DNA from: Actinomycetota bacterium | GTDB lineage: Bacteria; Actinomycetota; Acidimicrobiia; Acidimicrobiales; Acidimicrobilacustridaceae | Length of the DNA: 32,606 nt | Assembly: GCA_016185305.1 (NCBI GenBank) | Contig: JACPNV010000032.1 | Span: 1-32,606, forward strand | Reading direction: 5' to 3' | In this document: piece after piece, positions 23,074 through 32,513 of the stretch | Position numbering within the stretch: the stretch's first letter is position 1 | Layout: every line of letters begins with the position of its first letter | The notes under the pieces: model-generated | Told to the model about the DNA's origin: nothing | The model's input: the letters and a program-made list of their open reading frames with translations, nothing else | Databases searched by the model: none | Program-made: the position numbers and the translations under genes

Positions 23074-23442
23074 TCACAGAACCTCCGGCGCCAGCGTCAC
23101 GATGCGCATGAACTTCTTGTCGCGCAACTCGCGACCGACGGGCCCGAACACTCGGGTGCCCCGCGGCTGTTGCTGCTCGTTGATGAGGACGGCGGCGTTC
23201 TCGTCGAACTTGATGTAGCTCCCGTCCGGGCGCCGCTTCTCCTTCTTCACCCGCACGACGACGCACCGGACCACATCACCCTTCTTGACGGCCGCACCCG
23301 GCATGGCTTCTTTGACCGTGGCCACGAACACGTCGCCGATCGAGGCGTAACGCCGCTTCGATCCGCCGAGCACCTTGATGCACAGCACCTCTTTGGCGCC
23401 GCTGTTGTCGGCGACCTTGAGGCGAGTCTCCTGCTGGATCAT
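23074..23442 (-). CDS. rplN: 50S ribosomal protein L14 (uL14)
   Basis: 122 residues, [28 protein letters not shown] and onward, with [36 protein letters not shown] and the end [10 protein letters not shown], normal in length and composition. It begins 2 nt after rpsQ. Confidence 0.98.
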   Translation of the reverse strand: MIQQETRLKVADNSGAKEVLCIKVLGGSKRRYASIGDVFVATVKEAMPGAAVKKGDVVRCVVVRVKKEKRRPDGSYIKFDENAAVLINEQQQPRGTRVFGPVGRELRDKKFMRIVTLAPEVL

Positions 23443-23444
23443 GG

Positions 23445-23732
23445 TTATCGGGCCCTCTCGACGATCTCGAGGAGGCGCCAGCGCTTGAGCTTCGAGAGGG
23501 GACGGGTCTCCATCACACGCACGCGGTCGCCGACGTTGAGGGTGTTCTCCTCGTCGTGGACGAACAGCGTGGTGTTGTGCTGGACGGTCTTGTTGTAGCG
23601 AGGATGGCGCTTCCGGTCAGAGACCTCGACCTTGACCGTCTTGTCCATGGCGTTCGACACGACCAAGCCCTCGCGAACCTTCCGGGTGTTGCGCGCGTTG
23701 GTGGTGGCCTCTTCAGCCGGGTTGTCAGACAT
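23445..23732 (-). CDS. rpsQ: 30S ribosomal protein S17 (uS17)
   Basis: 95 residues with an OB fold. The core is [21 protein letters not shown] then [48 protein letters not shown], preceded by about 18 extra polar N-terminal residues. ATG 23732 overlaps the rpmC stop (TGATG); a GTG one codon upstream is possible. Confidence 0.97.
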   Translation of the reverse strand: MSDNPAEEATTNARNTRKVREGLVVSNAMDKTVKVEVSDRKRHPRYNKTVQHNTTLFVHDEENTLNVGDRVRVMETRPLSKLKRWRLLEIVERAR

Positions 23733-23959
23733 CACGGATTCTCCTCGAGCGCTTCGGCGGCAGCGATCTCTCGCTCACGCAGCTCGGTCAGCAGGCGGGC
23801 GACGTCCCGCCGCACCTCCTTCAGCCGGGCGGTGTTGTCGAGCTGGCCGGTCACGTGCTGGAACCGCAGGTTGAAGGACTCCTGCTTGGCGGTGTCGATC
23901 CGGTCGAACAGCTCGGCGTCGGTGAGCTCTCTCAGGGCTTGGGCCTTGGTGTTCAGCAT
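23732..23959 (-). CDS. rpmC: 50S ribosomal protein L29 (uL29)
   Basis: 75 residues and helical. LRELTDAELFDRIDTAKQESFNLRFQHVTGQLDNTARLKEVRRDVARLLTELRERE matches the family core, with a short acidic end. ATG 23959 overlaps the rplP stop (TGATG). uL29 sits near the peptide exit. Confidence 0.96.
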   Translation of the reverse strand: MLNTKAQALRELTDAELFDRIDTAKQESFNLRFQHVTGQLDNTARLKEVRRDVARLLTELREREIAAAEALEENP

Positions 23960-24375
23960 CAGAAGCCTTCTTCCCGTTCCACGAAGCGGGCCTTGATCGG
24001 CAACTTCTGGATCGCCCGGTCGATCGCCGACCGGGCGATCTCTTTGTCGCCGTAGGACAGCTCGAACATGATGCGGCCGGGCTTCACAACCGCGACCCAG
24101 TGTTCGGGGTTGCCCTTCCCCGACCCCATGCGGGTCTCGGCCGGCTTCGCCGTGACCGGCTTGTCGGGAAAGACGTTGATCCACACCTTGCCGCCCCGCT
24201 TGATGTGGCGCGTCATCGCGATGCGGGCTGCTTCGATCTGCCGGGCGGTGATCCACCCCGCCTCGAGCGCCTGGACGCCGTAGTCGCCCTTGTCGACCGA
24301 AGTCGCACCCTTGGCGTGGCCGGTGCGCCGGCCCCGCTGGGTCTTGCGATGCTTGACCTTTCGTGGCATCAACAT
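23959..24375 (-). CDS. rplP: 50S ribosomal protein L16 (uL16)
   Basis: 138 residues. [75 protein letters not shown] and [14 protein letters not shown] are diagnostic; it helps position A-site tRNA. ATG 24375 is preceded by AGAGG inside the small ORF that fills the rpsC-rplP spacer, whose stop overlaps codon 3. Confidence 0.98.
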   Translation of the reverse strand: MLMPRKVKHRKTQRGRRTGHAKGATSVDKGDYGVQALEAGWITARQIEAARIAMTRHIKRGGKVWINVFPDKPVTAKPAETRMGSGKGNPEHWVAVVKPGRIMFELSYGDKEIARSAIDRAIQKLPIKARFVEREEGF

Positions 24376-24427
24376 GGCAACAACCTCTCGCGGGCCGCAC
24401 GGCAGGCAAGACTTCGACTCAGAACCA

Positions 24428-24428
<1 letters not shown>
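24369..24428 (-). other. spacer-filling small ORF between rpsC and rplP (19 codons)
   Basis: The ATG overlaps the rpsC stop (TGATG). The frame crosses the 52-nt spacer and its TGA overlaps codon 3 (ATG) of rplP. Peptide [19 protein letters not shown] has no known relatives. The rplP Shine-Dalgarno AGAGG is inside it. Confidence 0.3.
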
Positions 24429-25356
<928 letters not shown>

Positions 25357-25357
<1 letters not shown>

Positions 25358-26109
25358 CAGCTCTCGCCTCTCTCTTCGGTCATCTGTTCGCCGTCTCCGT
25401 CGTCGTCACCAGTCTCCGGGTCGGTGTCCGCGACCGGTGCATCCTCGATGACGTCGGCGCCGGAGTCGTCCACCTCTGCATCTTCGACCGCGTCGGTCTC
25501 TACGGCGTCGGTCTCCACTTCTTCGGCCCCGACTTCATCGGTGATCTCGTCGTCGTGGTCGGCGTGCTCGTGCTCGCCGTCCTCGTGATCGTGATCGTGG
25601 GCTGCCCGTTCGGCGGCCTTGCGCTCGGCCTTCTCCGAGCGGCTGCGCAGCACCCGGCGGCGCCGGGCTTCGGCTGCGGCCACGTTGCCGCGTCCGGCCG
25701 CGGTCTCGCGCTCGCGCAGCTTTTGCAGCGCCTCGGGCTCGAGCCGGCTGACGATGACCGTGATGTGGCACGTGCGCTTGCGGATGCGAGTCGCGCGGCC
25801 GCGAGCACGCGGGCGCCAACGCTTGAGCGTCGGGCCCTCGTCGGCGTAGCAGGCCGACACGTAGAGCTCGTCGTCGGGGATGTCGTTGTTGTGCGACGCG
25901 TTGGCGATGGCCGACTCGAGGCACTTGAGGATGATGTCGGCGATGGACCGCTCGGAGAACTCGAGGAGCTCCAGCGCCTGCGACACGTGCTTGCCGCGGA
26001 TGAGGTCGAGGACCTCGCGGGCCTTGTACGCGGAGCACCGGACGTAGCGGACCTGGGCCCGCACGCCGGGCCGCTCGTTCGTCTTCGTCTCGGGGGCAGC
26101 GGTCGCCAT
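25357..26109 (-). CDS. rplV: 50S ribosomal protein L22 (uL22) with acidic, His-rich tail
   Basis: 250 residues, more than twice the usual 110-125. The conserved core is about 10-125: [28 protein letters not shown] and the tunnel-reaching hairpin [27 protein letters not shown]. From 126 a basic helical linker (about 126-168) leads to a His/Asp cluster with six His in 171-186 ([12 protein letters not shown]), then an Asp/Glu-rich tail to the end. The tail might bind metal or nascent-chain factors; nothing proves it. The start is ATG 26109, from family alignment. Confidence 0.97.
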
Positions 26110-26111
26110 GG

Positions 26112-26168
26112 CTAGCTCCACACGCCCGCGACGACAGGCCACGTGCCGGATCGTCCGTTGGAGGTCAT
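26112..26168 (-). other. spacer-filling small ORF between rpsS and rplV (18 codons)
   Basis: The ATG overlaps the rpsS stop (ATGA at 26168-26165), and TAG ends the frame 2 nt before the rplV ATG. The junction TAGCCATG is the same as at the end of the rpsM-rpsK small ORF. Peptide [18 protein letters not shown] has no known relatives. Confidence 0.3.
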
Positions 26169-26443
26169 CGGCGACCCTTCCGCTCTTGGCCGGCGTGATG
26201 GCGGAAGGTGCGCGTCGGCGCGAACTCACCGAGCTTGTGACCCACCATCGACTCGGTGATGTAGACAGGCACGTGCTTGCGACCGTCGTGCACCGCGATG
26301 GTGTGACCGACCATCTCGGGGATGATCGTCGATCGCCGCGACCAAGACTTGATCACGCGCTTCTCGCCCTTCTCGTTCAGGTCGTCGATCTTCTTCAACA
26401 GGTGATCGTCGACGAACGGGCCCTTTTTCAAGCTGCGAGGCAT
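26165..26443 (-). CDS. rpsS: 30S ribosomal protein S19 (uS19)
   Basis: 92 residues, [20 protein letters not shown] and onward, with [49 protein letters not shown], entirely typical. The start has GAGGAGA 10 nt upstream, 14 bp after rplB. Confidence 0.98.
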   Translation of the reverse strand: MPRSLKKGPFVDDHLLKKIDDLNEKGEKRVIKSWSRRSTIIPEMVGHTIAVHDGRKHVPVYITESMVGHKLGEFAPTRTFRHHAGQERKGRR

Positions 26444-26457
26444 GCCAGTTGTCTCCT

Positions 26458-27294
26458 CTACCGCCGCTTCCCACTCGTGCGCCGGCGGCGGACGATGAGC
26501 TTCTGCGACTCCTTGTGCTTCTTGCGCGTACGCCCCTCGGGCTTGCCCCACGGCGACACCGGATGGCGGCCGCCCGAGCTCTTGCCCTCGCCGCCACCGA
26601 GCGGGTGGTCAACCGGGTTCATCGCGACGCCACGGGTCTGCGGGCGCACACCCTTCCAGCGGTTGCGACCGGCCTTGCCCACCTTGACCAGCTCGGCCTC
26701 GGAGTTGCCTACCTCGCCGACCGTGCCACGGCAATCGATCGGGACGCGACGCATCTCGGTGCTGGGCAGGCGCAACGTCGCGAAGTCGCCTTCTTTGGCG
26801 ATGAGCTGGATGCTCATGCCGGCGCTGCGACCGAGCTTGCCGCCACCACCGGGCTTCAGCTCGACGTTGTGTACGACGGTGCCGACAGGGATGTAGCGAA
26901 GGGGCAAGGCGTTGCCAGGGCGGATCTCGGCGCCCTGGCCGCTGCGGATGCGGTCGCCGACGTTGACGTTGTTGGGTGCCAGGATGTAACGCTTCTCGCC
27001 ATCGAGGTAGTGCAGCAGCGCGATGCGGCAGTTGCGGTTCGGGTCGTACTCGATGGCCGCAACCTTGGCCTCGAAGTCGTCCTTGTTGCGCTTGAAGTCG
27101 ATGATGCGGTACTGCTGCTTGTGGCCGCCACCGCGGTGGCGCGCCGTCTTGCGGCCCTTGTTGTTCCGGCCGCCCGAACCGTGCTTCGGCACGACGAGGG
27201 ACTTCTCCGGTTCCGACCTGGTGACGTCGGAGAAGTCTGAGACGGTCTGGAACCGGCGGGCGGGGCTGGTTGGCTTACGTTTGCGGATGGCCAT
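26458..27294 (-). CDS. rplB: 50S ribosomal protein L2 (uL2)
   Basis: 278 residues. N-terminal OB-like part ([36 protein letters not shown]), then SH3-like part and the C-terminal [38 protein letters not shown], with the conserved His of the peptidyl-transferase-proximal loop. Normal length. It lies 17 bp after rplW. Confidence 0.98.
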   Translation of the reverse strand: MAIRKRKPTSPARRFQTVSDFSDVTRSEPEKSLVVPKHGSGGRNNKGRKTARHRGGGHKQQYRIIDFKRNKDDFEAKVAAIEYDPNRNCRIALLHYLDGEKRYILAPNNVNVGDRIRSGQGAEIRPGNALPLRYIPVGTVVHNVELKPGGGGKLGRSAGMSIQLIAKEGDFATLRLPSTEMRRVPIDCRGTVGEVGNSEAELVKVGKAGRNRWKGVRPQTRGVAMNPVDHPLGGGEGKSSGGRHPVSPWGKPEGRTRKKHKESQKLIVRRRRTSGKRR

Positions 27295-27311
27295 GATGCA
27301 GTCGTTCGGTC

Positions 27312-27605
27312 TCAGGCTTGGAACAGTTCGATGGTGTCGCCGGGAGCGAGGGTCACGTAGGCCCGCTTGGTGGCGGGCCGCTGGCCCAAGGTGGGCGAAC
27401 GGCGGTTGCGCTTGCGCTTGCCGTCTCGGTTGAGGGTGTTCACCTTGACGACCTCGACCTCGAAGATCGCCCGGATGGCGTCGGCGATCTCGGGCTTGCT
27501 GGCGTTGGGATGGACTCTGAACGTGTAGACGCCCTGGTCCAGCAGCGCGTAGGACTTCTCGCTCACGATCGGTTCGAGGATGACGTCTCGAGGGTTCTTG
27601 TTCAC
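27312..27605 (-). CDS. rplW: 50S ribosomal protein L23 (uL23)
   Basis: 97 residues from GTG 27605: (M)[65 protein letters not shown] and onward. This start gives the family N-terminus and has GAGGA upstream; the frame is open 15 codons further into the rplD end. It is a tunnel-exit protein and docking site for trigger factor and SRP. Confidence 0.96.
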   Translation of the reverse strand: MNKNPRDVILEPIVSEKSYALLDQGVYTFRVHPNASKPEIADAIRAIFEVEVVKVNTLNRDGKRKRNRRSPTLGQRPATKRAYVTLAPGDTIELFQA

Positions 27606-27616
27606 GGCGCAGATCC

Positions 27617-28753
27617 TCAGTCCTGCTTCGGCTCGGTCGTCATGTTCCACGAGAAGCTCTTCTTCTCGGGTTCTGGCTGCACTTCGTCGTCGTCGTCGTC
27701 GGGCTCGTCGGTAGCGCCGTCAGCGTCCTTGCGAGCCTTCTTGTCTCTGGCCGCGCGGAGGCGATCTTCCTTGTCGACCTTGCTGCGGGCGGCGGCGAAG
27801 CGCGGGTCGACCTTGTCCGAGACGCTCTTCACCCGGTCGGTCGGCTCGATGATGGTTCTTTCTTGGTCACCGGATTGTTTGGGACGGTTGGGCAGATCGC
27901 TCGCCATGTCGTCATCCTCCCCTTCGTACGCCTCGTCGTGAGAACCGGCGAGCTCGTCGTTGACCGGGCCGGCGCCGCTCGAAGTTGCGTCCTCGACTGG
28001 TGCCGGCCCCGGCGCCTTCGGCGCGCTCGCGGATCCCGCGTCGGTGGCCTTGGGCTTCCTGGCCGATTTGGCCTGCCGTACCAGTTTGGCCGCCTCGCGA
28101 GCGGTTGCCTTGGCTTGCTTGGCACGCCGGTTGTCGGCCACGCCTTCACCCGCCGGCAGGGTGTCTTGGCTGAAGACGAGGTAGTCGGCCACGAGCACGT
28201 CGTACGCGTTGAGCTCGCGGGGAGAGATCACATGCACGTTGGGCAGGTTGCGAAAGCTGAGCCAGGTCTCGCGCTCGTCGCTGTTCACGACGACCAGCGC
28301 CCGTCCCTCGACGCCGAGCGCGGCGAGCGCGCCAGCCGCGTCCTTCGTCTTCGGCACCGGGAAGTCCCACGCCTCGACCACGATCACCTTGCCGTCGGCG
28401 GCTCGATCGGAGAGGGCCGAACGGAGGGCGAGTCCGATCATCTTCTTCGGCGTGCGCTGCGAGTAGCTCCGCGGCTTGGGACCGAGCGCCACGCCCCCGC
28501 CCCGCCACTGCGGCGAGCGGATCGAGCCCTGCCGGGCGCGGCCGGTGCCCTTCTGGCGCCACGGCTTCGCGCCGCCGCCGCGCAGCTCGGCTCGGGTCTT
28601 GGTGCTCTGCGTCCCCGCCCGGCGCGCGGCGAGCTGCGCCGTCACGACTTGGTGCATGACGGCGACGTTGGGCTCGATGCCGAACACGTTGTCGGCGAGC
28701 TCGACGTCGCCCTTGTCGTCGCCGGCGGGGGTCTTGAGCGTCAGCGTCGCCAT
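27617..28753 (-). CDS. rplD: 50S ribosomal protein L4 (uL4) with about 175-residue tail
   Basis: 378 residues, against about 205-220 normally. The core (1-200) is typical: [61 protein letters not shown] is the tunnel loop, followed by [15 protein letters not shown] and [25 protein letters not shown]. From about 205 comes a Lys/Ala-rich helical stretch (205-236), an Ala/Pro linker and a highly charged region ending in [15 protein letters not shown]. Base composition stays like the neighbours and the gene runs straight into rplW, so this is a real extension. In other bacteria uL4 represses the S10 operon. Confidence 0.97.
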   Translation of the reverse strand: MATLTLKTPAGDDKGDVELADNVFGIEPNVAVMHQVVTAQLAARRAGTQSTKTRAELRGGGAKPWRQKGTGRARQGSIRSPQWRGGGVALGPKPRSYSQRTPKKMIGLALRSALSDRAADGKVIVVEAWDFPVPKTKDAAGALAALGVEGRALVVVNSDERETWLSFRNLPNVHVISPRELNAYDVLVADYLVFSQDTLPAGEGVADNRRAKQAKATAREAAKLVRQAKSARKPKATDAGSASAPKAPGPAPVEDATSSGAGPVNDELAGSHDEAYEGEDDDMASDLPNRPKQSGDQERTIIEPTDRVKSVSDKVDPRFAAARSKVDKEDRLRAARDKKARKDADGATDEPDDDDDEVQPEPEKKSFSWNMTTEPKQD

Positions 28754-29412
28754 CAGGACTCACCCCTTCCGTTGCTCGCGGCCTTCACCGCGTCACGGAT
28801 GACGACGACCGCGCCGCGGGGCCCGGGCACGGAACCCCGCACCAGCAGCAAGCCGTTGTCGACGTTCGCCTCGACCACTTTGAGGTTGAGCGTGGTCACC
28901 TTCTCGCCACCCATGCGCCCGGCCATCTTCGTTCCCCGGAAGACGCGCGACGGCGTGGCGCACGCACCGATGGCCCCCGGCGCGCGATGCACACGGTGGA
29001 CACCATGTGACGCGCGCTGGCCCGCGAAGTTGTGCCGCTTCATGACGCCGGCGAAGCCCTTGCCCTTGCTCACCGCGGTCACGTCGACGAGATCACCGGC
29101 AGCGAGCAGGTCGACGGCGATCTCCTGGCCGACCTCGTAGGCGCTCACGTCGTCGAGCCGCAGCTCCACGAGCCTCACGCCCGGCTGCACGTCAGCCTTC
29201 TTGTAGTGGCCGGCCTCGGGTTTGTTGAGCTTCTTTTGGTTCTTCTCACCCATCGCGACTTGCAAAGCGGTGTAGCCGTCAGCTTCCTGGGTCTTCACCT
29301 GCACGATGCGGACGGGCGCGACCTTCAGGACAGTCACCGGCACGACCCGGTTCTGGTCGTCCCAGACCTGGGTCATCCCCACCTTCTCGCCCACGATTGC
29401 CTTCGTCGCCAT
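28753..29412 (-). CDS. rplC: 50S ribosomal protein L3 (uL3), first gene of the block
   Basis: 219 residues. AIVGEKVGMTQVWDDQNRVVPVTVLK opens the protein, KGKGFAGVMKRHNFAGQRASHGVHRVHRAPGAIGACATPSRVFRGTKMAGRMGGEKVTTLNL is the family signature loop and RGSVPGPRGAVVVIRDAVK ends it. ATG 29412 is fixed by the N-terminus. rpsJ, which normally precedes rplC, is absent; instead there is a 327-bp non-coding region with a promoter. The stop overlaps the rplD ATG (TGATG). Confidence 0.98.
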   Translation of the reverse strand: MATKAIVGEKVGMTQVWDDQNRVVPVTVLKVAPVRIVQVKTQEADGYTALQVAMGEKNQKKLNKPEAGHYKKADVQPGVRLVELRLDDVSAYEVGQEIAVDLLAAGDLVDVTAVSKGKGFAGVMKRHNFAGQRASHGVHRVHRAPGAIGACATPSRVFRGTKMAGRMGGEKVTTLNLKVVEANVDNGLLLVRGSVPGPRGAVVVIRDAVKAASNGRGES

Positions 29413-29604
29413 GGCGGCTGGCTCTTTCTCTGGATCGTCGTTGGTTTGGCACCGGACTGCCGTGCAGCAGACCGGGCGCCACTCACGCGAACGCTCCGCA
29501 CAGGAGACGGGTCCTGGCGGAGCGCGGGTTCGGTTGTGCTGCGGGGTACCGGGTCGGGTTGAAGCACCAGCCGGCCGTCGCAGACGTCGGTTTGCGGATG
29601 TGCA

Positions 29605-29624
29605 GCCCAGGGGGCTCCCTGGGC
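29605..29624 (-). other. 8-bp perfect hairpin in the rplC leader
   Basis: GCCCAGGG and CCCTGGGC pair exactly around a 4-nt loop, beginning about 5-10 nt from the predicted transcription start. It could protect the mRNA 5' end or take part in regulation. Confidence 0.5.
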
Positions 29625-29635
29625 ACGGAGCGCAG

Positions 29636-29665
29636 AGTATAGGGGGCACGGTCGGGCCCCGCCAA
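29636..29665 (-). promoter_or_regulatory. putative rplC (S10 operon) promoter
   Basis: Minus-strand TTGGCG (29660-29665), an 18-nt spacer, then TATACT (29636-29641), the best sigma70-like promoter in the window. It implies a 5' leader of about 215-220 nt before the rplC ATG. Confidence 0.6.
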
Positions 29666-29739
29666 CCCACGCACGGCCGGGCCCCGCCGACCAGCGCGAT
29701 CAGCCGCGGGCGGTGCGAGCTCGCCCGATCTCGGGCCGG

Positions 29740-31257
29740 TCAGAGAGCGGTGGCCCAGAGCTCGCGGGTCGCTGCCATCGGATCATCGATCACCGAGCAC
29801 GGCTCGGCCAGCCGCATCGTTGCCCGCCGCTCGGCGTCGTAGCGCGGCCAGGTGGGCAGGGTCTCGTGGTTCGGGTCGCCGCCGCGAGCGAAGGCGAGCC
29901 ACGCGTCTTGCACCTGTTCGGCCAGCTCGATGGGCCGGGGGCCATCACCGAACATCATCGCCAGCGCGGCCCCATCGACCGCGTCGAACACGAACGGCAC
30001 ATCGACGGCATGGCAGGCGCCGAGCACCCCGCCAAAGGCCGGCGACTTCCAGTCGAACAGGTACATCCAGACGTCGGCGATCTGCCGGACCTGCGCCTCG
30101 GCCAGCCGGATGGCCGGGATGCGGAACACGTAGTCGGTGGCGATCTCGCCGAAGAGCTCCTTGGGCCCGAGGCCGGGGAACGCGGCTTGGTACGCGGCCA
30201 CGACCGCGGCGCCGTCGCCGAACATCGCATCGCCGCGTGCCTTGGCCGTGTCCAGTGTGAGCTCGCCCGCGTCCAGAAGGGCGAACAGCTTCCATTCGTC
30301 GCGTGTCGTGCCGACGAGCAACGGCACGCCGGCGGCGGATCCTTCACGAATCGTCCCCACCGCGTCGTCGTCGATCACCACACCGTCGGCCACCGGTTGG
30401 AACGGCAGGACGAGCGGGGGGCCGTCACCCCCGGCAACGCGGTCGACATCGGCAACGGTGCTCGCGAGCAGCTCGGCTCGAACCTCGAGCATCTTCTCCG
30501 TCGGCGTGGCGAGCAGCTCCGCGACAGACGCCGCCCCCAACCGTTCACAGAAGTCGTTGGTGACCTCCGCCGCGAGCTTGGCCGGGATGATGTTGTGGCT
30601 CGCGCCGCTCTGGGCGATGGCCTTGTGGAACAGCCCCTGGGCCTTCGTCGTGGCCATCAAGGTTCCGACGCTCATGCCACCCGCCGACTCGCCGAAGATC
30701 GTCACGTTCCCGGGATCGCCACCGAAGGCCGCGATGTTGTCGCGCACCCACTCGAGCGCGGCGATCTGGTCGAGGATCCCGTTGTTCGCCGAACCGGCGT
30801 AGCTCTCGTCGAGCTCGTCGAGGTACAAGAAGCCGAGCTCGCCGAGCCGGTAGTTGAGGCTCACGTACACGATGTCGCCGCGCCTGGCGAACTGCTCGCC
30901 GCTGTACAGGAGCGACGACCCTGCCCCCATGATGAAGCCACCACCATGGATCCACACCATGACCGGGCGCGCGCCGCCGTCGACGGCCGGTGTGACGACG
31001 TTGAGGTAGAGGCAGTCCTCGCCGGCCGGCTGGGGATCGAGTCCCATCATCTGGTCCATCGGCGATGGGTTCTGCGGCGCGGTCAGGCCATAGCGGTCGG
31101 CCTGGCGAACACCCGCCCACGGTTCCGGCGGCTGCGGTGGCCGGAACCGAAGCTCGCCGACGGGCGGCCTGGCGAACGGGATGCCCCGGAACCAGACGAC
31201 GCCATCGCCGTCCGCGCCCTCGAGCTGCCCATAGGTGGTGGTAGCGAAGACGCCCAT
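29740..31257 (-). CDS. type-B carboxylesterase/lipase
   Basis: 505 residues of the alpha/beta-hydrolase carboxylesterase family (COesterase; like B. subtilis p-nitrobenzyl esterase). It begins MGVFATTTYGQLEGADGDGVVWFRGIPFARPPVG. The oxyanion segment WIHGGGF is at 102-108, the nucleophile elbow FGESAGG has Ser191, and the likely remaining triad is Glu321 (GTTRDEW) and His416 (GACHAVDVPFVF). EDCLYLNV is the usual family signature at 80-87. No signal peptide is evident, so it is probably cytoplasmic. The ATG at 31257 has GGGGGAG upstream; the frame is open far beyond it, but without family similarity. The natural substrate is unknown. Confidence 0.93.
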   Translation of the reverse strand: MGVFATTTYGQLEGADGDGVVWFRGIPFARPPVGELRFRPPQPPEPWAGVRQADRYGLTAPQNPSPMDQMMGLDPQPAGEDCLYLNVVTPAVDGGARPVMVWIHGGGFIMGAGSSLLYSGEQFARRGDIVYVSLNYRLGELGFLYLDELDESYAGSANNGILDQIAALEWVRDNIAAFGGDPGNVTIFGESAGGMSVGTLMATTKAQGLFHKAIAQSGASHNIIPAKLAAEVTNDFCERLGAASVAELLATPTEKMLEVRAELLASTVADVDRVAGGDGPPLVLPFQPVADGVVIDDDAVGTIREGSAAGVPLLVGTTRDEWKLFALLDAGELTLDTAKARGDAMFGDGAAVVAAYQAAFPGLGPKELFGEIATDYVFRIPAIRLAEAQVRQIADVWMYLFDWKSPAFGGVLGACHAVDVPFVFDAVDGAALAMMFGDGPRPIELAEQVQDAWLAFARGGDPNHETLPTWPRYDAERRATMRLAEPCSVIDDPMAATRELWATAL

Positions 31258-31338
31258 CGGTTCTCCCCCTGGTGAAGAAGTCGTGCCCGCAATCCGCCGA
31301 GGGTACCGATCACCGGATATCGGCGCCGTATCCGCTCC

Positions 31339-31344
31339 TATCCT
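31339..31344 (+). promoter_or_regulatory. possible -10 of a leaderless transcript
   Basis: TATCCT ends 6 nt before the ATG at 31351. There is no clear Shine-Dalgarno or -35 element, so leaderless transcription is plausible. Confidence 0.4.
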
Positions 31345-31350
31345 GCGGTG

Positions 31351-32199
31351 ATGCCGGAGAAGGATTGGCTGGACGAGCTGCCCCTCCATCCCGGCCCGCC
31401 ATGGCTGTCGATGGCGACCCGAGCGCTCGACATGGCCACCTGGCTCGTCGTCGACGATCGCTACGAGGTCGAGGTGGGCGAGAAAGACCGCCTCATGGCC
31501 GAGCGGCCCGCCGACGTCTTCGCGGCGCTGCCAGGCACCGAGGGCGCGTGCGTGGAGGTGTGCGACGCCGTCACGGACTGGATGGCCGCGAACCATCCCG
31601 ACCGGCTCGACCTCCGCGTCGGGCATCTCACCGATCTCGGCTGCCATCCCCTCGATCTTGCGGCGCGCCTCGTGCAAGAAGACCTGTGCGTCATGGTCGA
31701 GCACGATGACGGCACCTACCGGCTCGACGCCGCGTCGGTCTGCTTCCCGTCGCATTGGCGGCTGCGCGAGAAGCTTGGCCGGTCGGTCGCCGAGATCCAC
31801 GCTCCCGTCCACCACTATGACGATGAGCTGCGGGGCCGAGTCGACCGGTTCTTCGGCCGGCTGCGCGACACGAAGCCGGTCGTGCGGCGAAACCTGTCCA
31901 TCCACAACCACGACGACCTGTACCGGCCCGAACCACACGAGTCACCGGCGTCGTTTCGCGACTCGCCCGATCGCGTGTGGCTGCGGAGCGAGCGCCAGAC
32001 ACTGGTGCGCCTACCGCGCACGAGGATCGTGCTGTTCACGATCAAGACCCAGCAGTGCTGCCTGCACGAGCTGAACGCACGTCCGGAGATCGCGCACCGT
32101 CTCAGCGCCAAGCTCCACGAGCTGAACCCCGAGCTCGAACGCCTCGGCGAGGACGTTCCGTTTCCACGCTGGCTCGCGGACTGGCTCGCTGCTCGATGA
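31351..32199 (+). CDS. DUF3445 protein, heme-dependent oxidative N-demethylase family
   Basis: 282 residues. Typical features of the family are LCVMVEHDDGTYRLDAASVCFPSHWRLREKLGRSVAEIHAPVHHYDDELRGRVDRFF followed by VVRRNLSIHNHDDLYRP, with a C-terminal LRSERQTLVRLPRTRIVLFTIKT. Characterised members are alpha subunits that bind heme and demethylate secondary amines such as dimethylamine. No partner subunits (flavoprotein or ferredoxin-like) are seen in the window, so a stand-alone or different role is possible. A GTG one codon upstream is an alternative start. It is divergent from the carboxylesterase gene. Confidence 0.85.
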   Translation: MPEKDWLDELPLHPGPPWLSMATRALDMATWLVVDDRYEVEVGEKDRLMAERPADVFAALPGTEGACVEVCDAVTDWMAANHPDRLDLRVGHLTDLGCHPLDLAARLVQEDLCVMVEHDDGTYRLDAASVCFPSHWRLREKLGRSVAEIHAPVHHYDDELRGRVDRFFGRLRDTKPVVRRNLSIHNHDDLYRPEPHESPASFRDSPDRVWLRSERQTLVRLPRTRIVLFTIKTQQCCLHELNARPEIAHRLSAKLHELNPELERLGEDVPFPRWLADWLAAR

Positions 32200-32486
32200 G
32201 CAGGCCGACCGTTCGTCGATTGGCCTGTGACACACTTCAGCAACGCAGTCGGAATCCGACGGATGCTCGGTTCCGTCGTGGAGCACCCGTTCCACCACCC
32301 TGGCCCATCCTGTTCTACCTGTACGCAGTCCCGGTCCGGCTGATCGGCCCCTACGGTCTCGTTGCGGCGGCCGCCGTCATCAACTACGGCGCGCTGGTCA
32401 CGACCGCGTGGTTCCTGTATCGCCGAGGTCGCGGCGCACCCTTCGTTGGCCCGACCGCCGTGTTCCTGGCACCAGGACGCTCGTAG
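32196..32486 (+). CDS. possible small membrane protein
   Basis: 96 residues from an ATG overlapping the previous stop (ATGA). A basic, Arg-rich N-terminal third is followed by WPILFYLYAVPVRLIGPYGL and VAAAAVINYGALVTTAWFLY, which look like one long or two short membrane segments, then RRGRGAPF. No family is recognised. The overlap suggests coupling to the DUF3445 gene, but this could also be a fortuitous frame or the remnant of a larger membrane protein. Confidence 0.4.
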   Translation: MSRPTVRRLACDTLQQRSRNPTDARFRRGAPVPPPWPILFYLYAVPVRLIGPYGLVAAAAVINYGALVTTAWFLYRRGRGAPFVGPTAVFLAPGRS

Positions 32487-32513
32487 CCAGCTTCGAGCTG
32501 CACAGCCCTGTCG

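Larger units (their letters stand above)
29413..29739 (-). promoter_or_regulatory. rplC (S10 operon) leader and upstream spacer
   Basis: 327 bp without a gene. On the minus strand it holds a promoter (29636-29665), a hairpin near the expected transcript 5' end (29605-29624) and about 190 nt of GC-rich leader. uL4-type autoregulation of S10 operons acts in such leaders in other bacteria, but I cannot identify an uL4 site. The segment 29642-29700 includes two copies of CGGGCCCCGCC. It may also hold the end of the carboxylesterase transcript. Confidence 0.55.

Noticed and set aside
31258..31938. In-frame extension of the carboxylesterase by about 227 residues
   Set aside because: It covers the DUF3445 gene antisense and lacks esterase similarity; the family N-terminus and a Shine-Dalgarno fit the ATG at 31257.
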